Shown: piece by piece, positions 50,529 through 60,162 of the stretch
Layout of the letters: every line of letters starts with the position of its first letter
Numbering within the stretch: the stretch's first letter is position 1
From: Mayamaea pseudoterrestris
Taxonomy: Eukaryota; Bacillariophyta; Bacillariophyceae; Sellaphorales; Sellaphoraceae
Reading direction: 5' to 3'
Length of the DNA stretch: 64,000 bases
Assembly (NCBI GenBank): GCA_027923505.1
Contig: BROI01000018.1
Location: 186,001-250,000, forward strand
Made by a program: the position numbers and the translations under genes
Notes under the pieces: generated by a model
What the model was told of the DNA's origin: nothing
Database searches by the model: none
The model's input: the letters and a program-made list of their open reading frames with translations, nothing else

Positions 50529-51202
50529 ATGACTACTCTTCGCCAATTTCGCATTGAAGATTGTCTTAAGTTCAACCAAGTCAATTTGGACGTGTTAACT
50601 GAGACATATAATGGTAGGCAACGAGTGTTGAACTAATGATGGCCCAATCGCACCTCTCACATTTATAATCTACATTTTTCGCAGGCTCCTTCTACATGTC
50701 TTATCTATCAAAGTGGCCCGAGTCATTTGTCGTTGCCGAATCTCCTCATGGATCCATAATGGGTTACGTTTTGGGGAAAAGCGAAGGTGAAGGCAACCTT
50801 TGGCACGGACATGTTTCGGCCGTGACCGTCGCTCCGGCGTATCGACGTCTCGGTCTCGCCAAAACGTTAATGGATTACTTTGAGGATGTATCGATACGAA
50901 CATATAATGCGTACTTTGTGGATTTGTTTGTGAGACAGTCAAACCACTTGGCAATCAGCATGTACGAAAAGTTTGGCTATCGAACCTATCGACGGGTACT
51001 CGGCTACTATAGTGGGGAGCTTCCAGAGGACGCGCTGGATATGCGCAAGGCTTTGCCAAGGTACGTATTCGCTTGAGACAGTCATGGTTAGAAGTAAGAA
51101 TGTTTTGCTCAATTATATCTTTTTGATTGGTGCAGGGATCCGGACAAGTTAAGTATGGTTCCGCTTGAGCACCCAGTGCTGCCGCAAGACCTAGAATGGT
51201 AG
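50529..51202 (+). CDS. NAA20: N-terminal acetyltransferase B catalytic subunit NAA20
   Basis: Acetylates protein N-termini starting Met-Asp/Glu/Asn/Gln co-translationally with NAA25. 175 aa (human 178) in three exons: 50529-50613, 50685-51060 and 51136-51202, all GT-AG. The start MTTLRQFRIEDCLKFNQVNLD is diagnostic. It continues with ETYNGSFYMSYLSKWPE (across the first splice), GYVLGKSEG, the acetyl-CoA loop VAPAYRRLGLA and VDLFVRQSNHLAISMYEKFGY. The short third exon gives the family's C-terminal DP...HPVLPQDLEW. Very confident. Confidence 0.97.
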
Positions 51203-51347
51203 TAATGGCAATCGGCAACGAAAAATGGCTCAATTGCGGCTTCACCATACTAACTTACAGATTTTTAAATATTATAATTAACGCTAATGAGTGATGATAA
51301 TAGTATGATGTGCGGCCGCGTATGCACGATAAAAATACAGTTCGATT

Positions 51348-52575
51348 CTATTCAGCGGGAAGCTTCTCCTTCAGTCTGCCTTCCAGATTGACATTGGGCC
51401 AGTCGCGCCACTTTGGCATGAGGCCGCGAAAGTCCTTCGCATCCTTCACTCCCTTGAGAAAGGCGCCAATCTGGTCAAGCTCGCGATCGCTGGGATCGTC
51501 AATAAACGAGGAGCAGTCAATAGCATTCTCTGGATGAAAACTGTAGGAACTCGGAGAGTTGTCAATAATAATTGACTGCGATAGGTCGCGGTCCAAAAGT
51601 GACAAGTCCTTAACGTAGTTGCCTTCATAGTAGACGCACGACTCACGAAATAGCCTCGTCCGTATCGTCTTGTGTGGATCAAGAAGGTCAAGTAGCGGAT
51701 CCGCGTACTTGTTAAGACTGGCAGTATAAATGATGATCTCATAGTGCTTGGCCATTTCCACCAAGAACTCATCCACGCCAGGTCGTTTTGCAACATAAAC
51801 AAAGTGAACAACATCTTCAATCTGTAAAAAAATGAGCATGCATGAGCAAACAGTTCGACACCGAGAAAATACGCTGATACGCGGTGCGCGAATAGAGACA
51901 ACGTACCTGTACAGGAATGACAAAATCAGCGCCAGGGACGGCCCGAAAGCTCGAGTGCACCAATGTCTCGTCTAGGTCCAAGACCAGGCAGGGTTTGCCA
52001 TGATCATCCGGATGCAACTTGGGCAATAGCTTGGGACGATTCAGATCCTCCTCTGGCTCAAATTCCTCTTCCGCAGTCGCCTGCGACTTGACCAAGCGTG
52101 GTTGCTGGCGATCGTCTGGTGATAAACAGCAGCACATGAGACGAAAGCTGTCAAGCAGCGTTTCCGTGCATGCCTCCAGCGCCCCTTGCTCCGCCTCGTC
52201 GTCCTCGTGCAGCTTGCCATCCTTGCCGACATGTAAACGAGGCTTGACGCCGGTTGGATGAACTTGACGCGCCTTGACAATGGCGTCACCCGAACGAGGA
52301 GTGGACGCGTTGCCGAAACGATCCGTCTGGGTAATAAAGTCGGGTTTTGCCGCAGTCTCTTCCGACGCAACCTTGGGAGACTTCCGTTGTCCAGGCGACC
52401 GAAGGTCTTTATTGTTTCGGAGACTAGTGGGTGGAGACGACGTTCCACTCGACGTCTTGCCAGTGTACTCTCCGTCGGGATCCTGGCCCGTCGAAACGTC
52501 AACTTTGAGCGTCTTGTTGCTGCTGCTTCTCGTCGTTCGGAGCTTGTTGGATTCATGCGTAGCAGCAGTCATCAT
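51348..52575 (-). CDS. SCP/FCP1-type (NIF domain) serine phosphatase
   Basis: Haloacid-dehalogenase-fold protein phosphatase of the CTD small phosphatase/Dullard group. Two exons (51907-52575 and 51348-51821; 85-bp GT-AG intron), 380 aa from this ATG. The catalytic DLDETLVHSS (DxDxT) lies just before the intron; after it come VAKRPGVDEFL, YEIIIYTASLNKYADPLLDLLD, FRESCVYYEGNYVKDLSLL, and the second acid motif IIIDNSPSSYSFHPENAI. The N-terminal 170 residues are disordered and Ser/Arg/Pro-rich, with a CCC cluster (RLMCCCLS) that might be palmitoylated. The frame is open upstream to about 52870 without an ATG, so an extra 5' exon may exist. Family very confident; start uncertain. Confidence 0.95.
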
Positions 52576-54044
52576 TCTCACGGAAGCTTCGGGAGATACG
52601 CGGTCACGTCGGTTACGTGAAGAGTATGCTGTATTGCTGCGAGCGACAATTTGCTTCGACTCGCGCTCGTCCGAGCCAGCACTTGCCCAGTCCCCGTTGG
52701 CAGAAGCTTCCAATTGTTTCTGTCGAAGCGATCGGCTGCTGCGACGGCTCGACTCTTTGGACGACCTTTGTATGTTGGAAGATTCAGGTTGTGCTGAGTT
52801 GCGATTGGAACATGCAGATGATTGATTAAAAAATGCAATGAATGAGTAGTGTGAGAAATTAATGAAGTGCAGCTAAATCAGACTGTGACCCGCACGACGG
52901 AAGCTCCCACCATCGTCGGGGCGCAACGAGCAAACCGCATGACACTTAAGTAACCCGAAGGTCCGGATGCGTTTCATAACCGTTTTGAATGCTCGATCAC
53001 TTAAGCCCGGCAAGTTCAACGGATGTTCTTCGCCTAATTAACCGATGAGTAATCAAAATTGAAACGCTCCCGCTCGTTTCGCGCCTCTCGTGCAAACACG
53101 ACCATGGAGAATCCGTTTCCGCCGACCATCGTGGACCTAAGCCCGGAGATGGTTGCGGGATAAGCATGCAAAACATACTGTATGAAGTTCAATCGTCTTG
53201 ATGCATCGCGAATCGGTTTCCAAATTGCGTTACTCATGCCCTGCGCTTTAACGACTAGCGGTACGTGCACTATGCACGACGACTGATTGGCATGCAAATC
53301 AAAAAAGGGTCTTACCTGTCAGCATTTTGCGTGTCAAGTCGTTTGATTATAGCAAACGCAAATTATTTGATTATAATCAAATGTCGATAATCCTTTTCGT
53401 TCTACTCAGTACCCTTATCGAAGCTTGTTGCAGAAGGGAACAAGATGTGTGACCAACGAATGATCCAAATTAATTTGTCGTTGACGCGCACAATGGCGTT
53501 GAGGAATCTTACCGTTGGAATGGTCAGTGCGCGGCGGAACGGAGCAGCCTACTCTCATGGTCCCCCTTTGGAACGGTCCGCGAGCGTTGAGCCGTTTCGG
53601 CAATAGTCGTTTCGACGCGCCAAATGGTTTGAAATAGACATTTGACGTTGTCAACGAGAAGAAGCGGATAAACATGATGCCAGTTGAGCATAGGCGGCCA
53701 TATCCTTACACTTTCTTCAATGCATGTGCGTTGAATTGCGACAGTGAAGGTGCTCGATGGTCGTGAGGTCATGAGTGCACAGCGCGCGAAAGTCTGCCCG
53801 AAAGCTCTGCTACTACGATTTACAAGTTGTGACATATATAGTATTTTTTAGACTGCCTTGTTAAATGCGGTTGTATTTTGTGTGCAGAGCAACAACTGCA
53901 GACGATGAACTGCGCCTAGTCGACGGAACCGAGGAACCGAGCACCCTGTTCTTAATAATGAATGGCTTCGCCTGTCCCAATAGACTTTGTTTCGCGTTCT
54001 ATATTATGTCAATTTGAATTCGCCAAAAAATAGTCTATATCAGT
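52576..54044. other. Intergenic, about 1.5 kb
   Basis: From the phosphatase start to the small secreted protein. The first 300 bp keep the phosphatase frame open and may be coding through an unseen exon. The remainder has scattered ORFs under 105 codons with no family resemblance and an AT-rich part with an 18-bp palindrome (ATTTGATTATAATCAAAT, 53365-53382). No RNA gene recognised. Confidence 0.45.
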
Positions 54045-54605
54045 CTATAGCTCGGCAGCAGGCGTCGCATCACCATCTCCTTGCCGATGAAGCACCAAAC
54101 GTTCCGTCAAGTGCACTGCCGAGTGTCCATTCGCCCAGCCAGCCCATACTTGCACTGATGGTTGTGATCCGTCAATCGTCAGTAACGTTTCCACATCATG
54201 GTTTGATGCATGGCTGCGAGAGCCTTCGCACATGCGACGCGTCGTAAATGAAGCGCCTTGGGAGGCTTCCACGACATACTGAATGTCATGTCGAGCTAAT
54301 TCGTCAGAAACGCGTAGTTTAATCCGTATTTTGGTTTCATCATTTTCGGCTGGATATGTGAGGGACTCGGTGGTCCAGTCGGTAATGTCATCGTCGTTAT
54401 CAAGCTTGATTTGTAGGTAGACCTTGTGATCGGCTTCCTCGAATGGAACGACATTGTAATTCATAATGACTTCCTCCTCGTCTAGATCAATGAAGCACTT
54501 GAGCCATGACGCATATCCAGAGCTCAATGGGAGCCAAGATAGCTGGAGTATGCATAGTAGCAAGAGCGGTAAGCCTGTTCGACGACGATTGTTTGCCATG
54601 GTCAT
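54045..54605 (-). CDS. Hypothetical secreted protein
   Basis: 186 aa, intronless, not recognised. A clear signal peptide (LPLLLLCILQLSWLPLSSGYA) is followed by a compact beta-rich-looking domain: SWLKCFIDLDEEEVIMNYNV, KVYLQIKLDNDDDITDW, IRIKLRVSDELARHDIQYVV, two Cys (CF and RMC). No transmembrane segment or ER-retention signal at the C-terminus. It may be an extracellular or ER-lumen protein. The ATG 54605 (or 54599) is chosen for the signal peptide. Divergent from SEC23 across 215 bp, which might hint at co-expression with the secretory pathway. Confidence 0.7.
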   Translation of the reverse strand: MTMANNRRRTGLPLLLLCILQLSWLPLSSGYASWLKCFIDLDEEEVIMNYNVVPFEEADHKVYLQIKLDNDDDITDWTTESLTYPAENDETKIRIKLRVSDELARHDIQYVVEASQGASFTTRRMCEGSRSHASNHDVETLLTIDGSQPSVQVWAGWANGHSAVHLTERLVLHRQGDGDATPAAEL

Positions 54606-54820
54606 TTTTGTTTGTGGCGACGGAACGAAGAAGCGAAGCTCTGAAACTCGCAGTGGTACTGAATGCGACATTGATGACGTCAGATCCTCCTAGGGATGGG
54701 GTTCTCCAAAATGAATCAACGGCGACGATGACGATGAAGACTGCAGCAGCCGCACACTTGTCAATGACCCTAATCTTGCCTCGCTGATACATAGTTTAGA
54801 TCTATAACAATCACTATATC

Positions 54821-57268
54821 ATGTCTGGTGGCTGGGACGTGACATCGACCGAAGAGTTGACGGGAACCCGTCTATCCTTTCATTGCTGGCCGTCCAATCG
54901 TCTCGAGGCGAACCGCTCCGTCGCACCCTTTGGAGCGCTCTACTCGCCTCTCAAAAAGCTTCCGCCGCAGTGCTGTCCTCCAACGACGCTGCCGTATGAC
55001 CCGATTCGCTGCTCGACGCAGACCTGTCACGCAGTCTTGAATCCATACTGTCAGGTGGACTATCACGCGGCCAATAAGCTTTGGATCTGTCCCTTTTGCG
55101 CGGGTCGCAATCACTTTCCGCCTCACTACAATGACAATATTTCCGAAGCCAATCTTCCTGCCGAGCTCATTCCGCAGTACGTGACGTGCGAGTATGAGCT
55201 TCAGACAGTGCCTGACCAAGGACCTCCGTGCTTTTTGTTTGTGATTGATACTTGCACCAACGCAAAGGAGGAGCTGCAGGAATTGGCCGACTCGATTCAG
55301 CAGGCGCTCAATCTCATGCCGTCGGAATGCTTGGTTGGATTAATTACCTTTGGTACGAACGTTTCCGTCTATGAGCTGGGAGCGTCTGAGAATGTATCCA
55401 AGAGCTACATTTTCCGTGGAAACCGCCAGTATTTGCCTGGCCGCGTTGGTGAATTGCTAGGCTGCACCCGTAGACCTGTTCAGCAGCAGCAACAGCAACC
55501 TAACGGACAGCCCCAGATGCCAGCTGGAGTCGCGGGTCCAGCCGAGGAAGTATTGGAACGCTTTTTGCTTCCAGTGTCCGAATGCAGCTTGGCGCTTGAA
55601 AGCATTTTGGAGGATTTGCGCCGCGATCCATGGCCCGTCCCCAGCGACAAGCGTCCGGCGCGCGCCACTGGATGCGCGCTCAGCGTGGCGACTTCCTTGC
55701 TGCATTTGGCCATTCCGAGGCGTGGCGCTCGCATCATGCTCTTCACGAGCGGGCCCTGCACGAGTGGACCTGGTGCGATTGTCAGTCGCTTGAAGGAGGA
55801 TGATATTCGCTCGCATCAGGACTTGGCCAAGGGCGCCGAGCCACTGCATCAGCCTGCCTGTGAATTTTATGCGGCTTTGGCTTTTCCTGGGACAATCCAG
55901 TTGGATGATGGAACAAAAAAGAAGAAGACCAAGCCGGTGGCGCCAACGACGGCCCCGCATCATGTCGTTGATGTCTTTGCCTGTAGCTTGGATCAAGTTG
56001 GTTTGCTAGAAATGAGGGAGCTTGTCGAAGCGACGGGTGGCTTGGTAGTGCTAGGTGACTCGTTTGGTCAATCTGTTTTCAAAGAGTCGTTGCGTCGCGT
56101 CTTTAATCGTTTTCCGGACGAGATTCCTCAGGATGGTGGGCAGATGGAGATGGCGTTCAACGCAACTTTGGAGGTTTTGACGAGTGGAGAGTTCAAAATT
56201 GCGGGAGCGATTGGTCCAGTCACGAGCTTGAATCGGCATGGACCGAATGTTTCTGATGTAGAAGTCGGCAAAGGCGGAACAAACGCCTGGGGTTTAGGTG
56301 GAGTCAATCCCGACACGACGGTTGGCGTTTATTTTGATATTTCAAATACTGGTCCAGTTCCAGAAGGCAAGCGTCGCTACATGCAGTTTCTCACCAAGTA
56401 TCAGCATGCGAACGGTCGAACTCGTCTTCGTGCCACTACGCTTGCTGGCGAATGGTTTAACCCGCCTGTTCTTCCGAAGGATGATCCGATTGCGGAACGT
56501 CAAGCTATGATTAACAGCCCGGTGAAAGCAAGTTTTGATCAAGATGCAGCTGCAGTGTTGGTGGCGCGCATGGCAGTTTATCAGACGGAAACTGATGATG
56601 TAGGCGACGTCCTTCGTTGGGTTGATCGCAGTCTGATCCGCTTGTGTTCCAAGTTTGCCGAGTACGAGCCGGATAATCCTCAGACGTTCAGGTTATCGCC
56701 GGAGTTTAGTTTATATCCGCAATACATGTTCCATTTGCGTAGATCGCAGTTTCTGCAGCTATTCAACTCGAGTCCGGACGAAGCGTGTTACTATCGCTAC
56801 ACATTGGCAAGGGAGACGACGACAAACTCGCTCATTATGTTGCAGCCGACGCTGTTGTCCTACTCGTTTAATGGACCTCCACAGCCTGCTTTATTGGATG
56901 CAGAGAGCGTACGTCCGGATACGATTTTGCTATTGGATACGTTCTTTCATGTCGTTGTGTTTCATGGAGAAACCATTGCTGCTTGGCGCGAGCAAGGCTA
57001 TCATGAGCAGGAAGAGCACGCGGCGTTTCGTGCTTTGCTCGAGGCCCCTCAGTCTGATGCGCAACTTATCATGGATGCTCGGTTCCCAGTTCCTCGCTAC
57101 ATTGTCTGCGATCAGCACAAGAGTGAAGCACGTTTTCTTATGGCTAAATTGAATCCTAGTGTCACGCACAATTCCAATCTCGATGGCGGTGGCGCGCAGG
57201 TCAATACTGACGACGTCTCCTTGCGTGTCTTCATGGAACACTTGATGAAGCTTTCGGTGCAAACGTAA
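54821..57268 (+). CDS. SEC23: COPII coat GTPase-activating subunit SEC23
   Basis: Inner COPII coat protein and GAP for SAR1 in vesicle budding from the ER. 815 aa, intronless, near the usual 760-780. Zinc-finger region at about 57-95 ([25 protein letters not shown]), von Willebrand/trunk domain ([71 protein letters not shown]), beta-sandwich and helical parts ([56 protein letters not shown]) and gelsolin-like C-terminus ([20 protein letters not shown]). The order is SEC23, not SEC24. A glutamine run interrupts the trunk near residue 220. Very confident. Confidence 0.98.
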   Translation: MSGGWDVTSTEELTGTRLSFHCWPSNRLEANRSVAPFGALYSPLKKLPPQCCPPTTLPYDPIRCSTQTCHAVLNPYCQVDYHAANKLWICPFCAGRNHFPPHYNDNISEANLPAELIPQYVTCEYELQTVPDQGPPCFLFVIDTCTNAKEELQELADSIQQALNLMPSECLVGLITFGTNVSVYELGASENVSKSYIFRGNRQYLPGRVGELLGCTRRPVQQQQQQPNGQPQMPAGVAGPAEEVLERFLLPVSECSLALESILEDLRRDPWPVPSDKRPARATGCALSVATSLLHLAIPRRGARIMLFTSGPCTSGPGAIVSRLKEDDIRSHQDLAKGAEPLHQPACEFYAALAFPGTIQLDDGTKKKKTKPVAPTTAPHHVVDVFACSLDQVGLLEMRELVEATGGLVVLGDSFGQSVFKESLRRVFNRFPDEIPQDGGQMEMAFNATLEVLTSGEFKIAGAIGPVTSLNRHGPNVSDVEVGKGGTNAWGLGGVNPDTTVGVYFDISNTGPVPEGKRRYMQFLTKYQHANGRTRLRATTLAGEWFNPPVLPKDDPIAERQAMINSPVKASFDQDAAAVLVARMAVYQTETDDVGDVLRWVDRSLIRLCSKFAEYEPDNPQTFRLSPEFSLYPQYMFHLRRSQFLQLFNSSPDEACYYRYTLARETTTNSLIMLQPTLLSYSFNGPPQPALLDAESVRPDTILLLDTFFHVVVFHGETIAAWREQGYHEQEEHAAFRALLEAPQSDAQLIMDARFPVPRYIVCDQHKSEARFLMAKLNPSVTHNSNLDGGGAQVNTDDVSLRVFMEHLMKLSVQT

Positions 57269-57454
57269 GCCGGCCCGTTGGCTTGTAATAGGGTAGCGAA
57301 AGCAAGAATTTTAAAAGTGATTGACAATGAAGACATAGAAAGTGTAACGCACAGCTAGCATGGCGATTTACAATACAACTGGTGCAACCGAGGCTTTTGC
57401 ACATATATATATATTACTTCATGTAGTAGCTTTTCGAGGCGAAATCGGCATCCA

Positions 57455-59005
57455 TCATTGACTCCCAAGTTCTGCATCCGGTATGGGTGTATACCTAAAC
57501 CTCGGGCGACACGCGACTCCACGTATAAGATACATGACAGCATACGCAGACAAAACCAGAGCTATTCCGCCACACGCAAATTGCGGGAGCGTTGATTCAG
57601 TTGATGAAATCAATCCGACTGTTTCCTGGCCTCGAATCATTTGCCAGAGGTTCATGGAGTAGCTCACCTGCCTTCCATTTTCATCGCTGAACTTTTCACT
57701 GCTCCCTCGAATGTCGCTATAGTCATTCTTCTCAATCAGCAACCGCTGCGTCCACGACTTGGCTTCTCCCGGTTCCAAGTGAATGAGAATCATTGGCTCG
57801 GGCGAAAACGTTCCTCGTTCCACGTACAAGCCGTACGCGTACATTTGCTCGCGGATGTCATCGTTGTGCATGTGCAGCGAACTCGTTATTTGCGTATCGC
57901 ACGCACGAATCAAAAAGCCTCCTTTGGTTTGACCGTCGTCCATGAATTCAGACTTGATGCGAATGCCTGGATCCACGTCCCTCAAAAGATTCAAGTAAAT
58001 GCTTCCCAAACGTTCCTTGATTTGTGCATACTGCTTGATCGGTGTCGACCAACTCCATGTAGCAGGCTCTTCATAGAGCGGCAATCCCTGCGTGCCTTGT
58101 AAATACAATGAAGCCTCATATCCTGGTCCGACTGCTGTTCCATCGCAAGTAAAAAAGTTGTGCGAATACCATGCCGTTGATAATGGTTGTTGCCCAAGAT
58201 TCGTCAGTGTTGAAGTGACTTCCAATGTGTTACCCCGCAGTGTTATTTCCTTGTCCAATTTGTAACCGTACTGTACATGATCTTTATCTGTCATTAATGC
58301 TTGATGCTCCAGTTTCAATTGCGTCTCGGCCATGCCTGTGATCTTCCACTCAGGTGGCGAGGCAAACAGGTACGGCGAGTTGAATCGATAATCCTCCGCA
58401 GAGTCGCAAATGGGGCATGTTCCCTTGATAAGCTCGCCGACACCAATTTTTAGAAAGCTTTCGCCCAGTTTCGCCTGCTGATAACCTAGTACGCCATTTG
58501 TCACGCCTTCTGATGCCTTCCATCCGCACTGAAAGTAGCAAAATGCTCCATCATCTCCCACTCCAAATTCCGCCGCAAGCCCAATCCCCGACTCTGGCCA
58601 ATTCACATTATGTGGCTGCTTCCACGTGCGAGCATCAAAGAGGACATGTCCCTTGTAGCGAATGGATCCAATCATGGAGCCATGGTCGAATCGAGACGAG
58701 TAATAGTAAGTGTCTTCGTCTGGCTTGAGGCCGTCTGGAAGGTAAACGACCACCGACAAGTCGCCTTCCAGCGACTCGAGTGTAAAGTTTGAATAATGAG
58801 TCTCATGAGCTTGAACTTTAGAAAAGACAGATATCAATGATAGCAGTATAGCAAATATATGCAGCAATGATGGAAACTGTTTTGATACGCCGCGAACGCT
58901 TTTTCTCAAAGGTGGCGGCAGCTGCTGCCGCATTCGCATCTCATCTTGTATCAAATTAACTGCAGGTCTACTAGTATAATCATGTATGGCATAGTTCCTG
59001 ACCAT
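57455..59005 (-). CDS. Membrane-anchored galactose-mutarotase-like protein
   Basis: 516 aa, intronless. An N-terminal hydrophobic segment (about 47-66, LLHIFAILLSLISVFSKVQA) is a signal peptide or anchor; a second near 470-490 (FACGGIALVLSAYAVMYLI) is a C-terminal anchor. The lumenal part (about 70-440) has the pattern of galactose mutarotase/aldose-epimerase-like carbohydrate-binding beta-sandwiches: YYSSRFDHGSMIGSIRYKGH, EFGVGDDG, GESFLKIGVGELIKG, LKLEHQAL, STAWYSHNFFTCDG. It probably recognises a sugar in the secretory pathway or at the surface. Catalytic residues of true epimerases were not identified. ATG 59005 is used; an internal Met at residue 23 is an alternative start. Convergent with SEC23 (186 bp). 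Confidence 0.75.
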   Translation of the reverse strand: MVRNYAIHDYTSRPAVNLIQDEMRMRQQLPPPLRKSVRGVSKQFPSLLHIFAILLSLISVFSKVQAHETHYSNFTLESLEGDLSVVVYLPDGLKPDEDTYYYSSRFDHGSMIGSIRYKGHVLFDARTWKQPHNVNWPESGIGLAAEFGVGDDGAFCYFQCGWKASEGVTNGVLGYQQAKLGESFLKIGVGELIKGTCPICDSAEDYRFNSPYLFASPPEWKITGMAETQLKLEHQALMTDKDHVQYGYKLDKEITLRGNTLEVTSTLTNLGQQPLSTAWYSHNFFTCDGTAVGPGYEASLYLQGTQGLPLYEEPATWSWSTPIKQYAQIKERLGSIYLNLLRDVDPGIRIKSEFMDDGQTKGGFLIRACDTQITSSLHMHNDDIREQMYAYGLYVERGTFSPEPMILIHLEPGEAKSWTQRLLIEKNDYSDIRGSSEKFSDENGRQVSYSMNLWQMIRGQETVGLISSTESTLPQFACGGIALVLSAYAVMYLIRGVACRPRFRYTPIPDAELGSQ

Positions 59006-59517
59006 GTTACAAGCTTTTTCGAAGCTTAGTCTGGATGAAGAATGCTATCTTTGCAGTGCGGCTGCATGGAGAAAGCAGAACCTGTGGTGGCCTGCTGCCT
59101 GCTGCTTCGCGGATCCGAAGATTGGCCGATCTTTCGAAAACGGTGCGACATTAAGTGGTTTTCTGATCGCCGAATCACTTTGGACGACGCTTCACTTTCA
59201 TCATTGCATTTACACTCCAAAGTCCGCTTCTTGCAGGTGCTGCGTCACAACTGCTCTTTCTGCAAATTGCAAATGTCTGCTGTTGACCATGTCACATCTG
59301 ATGGACCATTTATAATCAGAGTCATGGATTCGATATGTTTGAGACTGGCCATCTTCAATCTGTCAATCAGGTTCACATTCGCATTTTCTATGTAGTATAA
59401 ATTATATTTGAGGGTGCATCTTTGTAAGGCATCTTTAGAATTAGCTAGTTAACATTATATCAAAACAATATTAATTACCTGTAAAGTCTGCTGTTGGCTG
59501 ACCTTGTTACTCTTTGG
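59006..59517. other. Intergenic before satellite arrays
   Basis: About 510 bp. It includes open frames up to 117 codons with no family resemblance and a TA-rich end. I see nothing supportable beyond the upstream region of the mutarotase-like gene. Confidence 0.5.
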
Positions 59518-60162
59518 ATGTCTGCCCTCCCATACATTCCAGGCTACAAATGAGCTAGAAATGAAATAACTCCACCAATCTCACCGAACATGTGTCCGTA
59601 AGTGTAGCCATAACAGAACTAATGGGGGTAGTCTTTGAAGGTCACACACTGTAGCACCGTGGAGCTGTTCATTGTGTGGAGGTTTGCCCTCCCAAACAAC
59701 TAATGCTACAAGTGAGCTGGGATTGTTTTTAAGCACCAATCCCACTGCATATGTGTCCCCAAGCATAGCCAGAACAGAAATCATAAAACAAGACTATTGG
59801 GGGTAGTCATTGACAGCCTTACACTGTAGCACCGTGCAGCTGGTTACTGTGTGGATCTTTGCCCTCCCCAACAACTGATGCTACACGTGAGCTGGGAATG
59901 ATTGTTATGCACCAATCTCACCGCATATGTGTCCCCAAGAATAGTCAGAACGGAATTTATGGAACAAGACTATTGGGGGGGTGGTCTTTATAGGCCACAT
60001 ACTGTAGCACCGTGGAGCTGGTTACTGTGTGGAGGTTTGCCCTCCCAAACAACTAATGCTACACGTGAGCTGGAAATGATTGTTGTGCACAAATCTCTCA
60101 GTATAAGTGTTTCCAAGCATAGCCAGAACTATTCCAGGCTACAAATAAGCTAGAAAAAATAT
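59518..60162. repeat. Satellite array A, unit about 176 bp, 3-4 diverged copies
   Basis: Landmarks recur in order: TGCCCTCCCAAACAACTAATG (at about 59684, 59857 and 60038, diverged at 59522), CACCAATCTCACCGCATATG, GTCCCCAAGCATAGCCAGAAC, and ACTGTAGCACCGTGGAGCTG (about 59648, 59824, 60003). Spacing is about 173-180 bp. Copies differ by many substitutions and small indels, so the array looks old. It abuts array B with no spacer. Confidence 0.85.

Noticed and set aside
53034-53835. Three minus-strand ORFs of 86-103 codons
   Set aside because: No recognised motif, no clear start context, and they overlap one another in different frames.
54821-57268. SEC24 instead of SEC23
   Set aside because: The N-terminal [14 protein letters not shown], the zinc-finger spacing and the GPCTSGPG loop are SEC23 features; SEC24's long Pro-rich N-terminus is absent.
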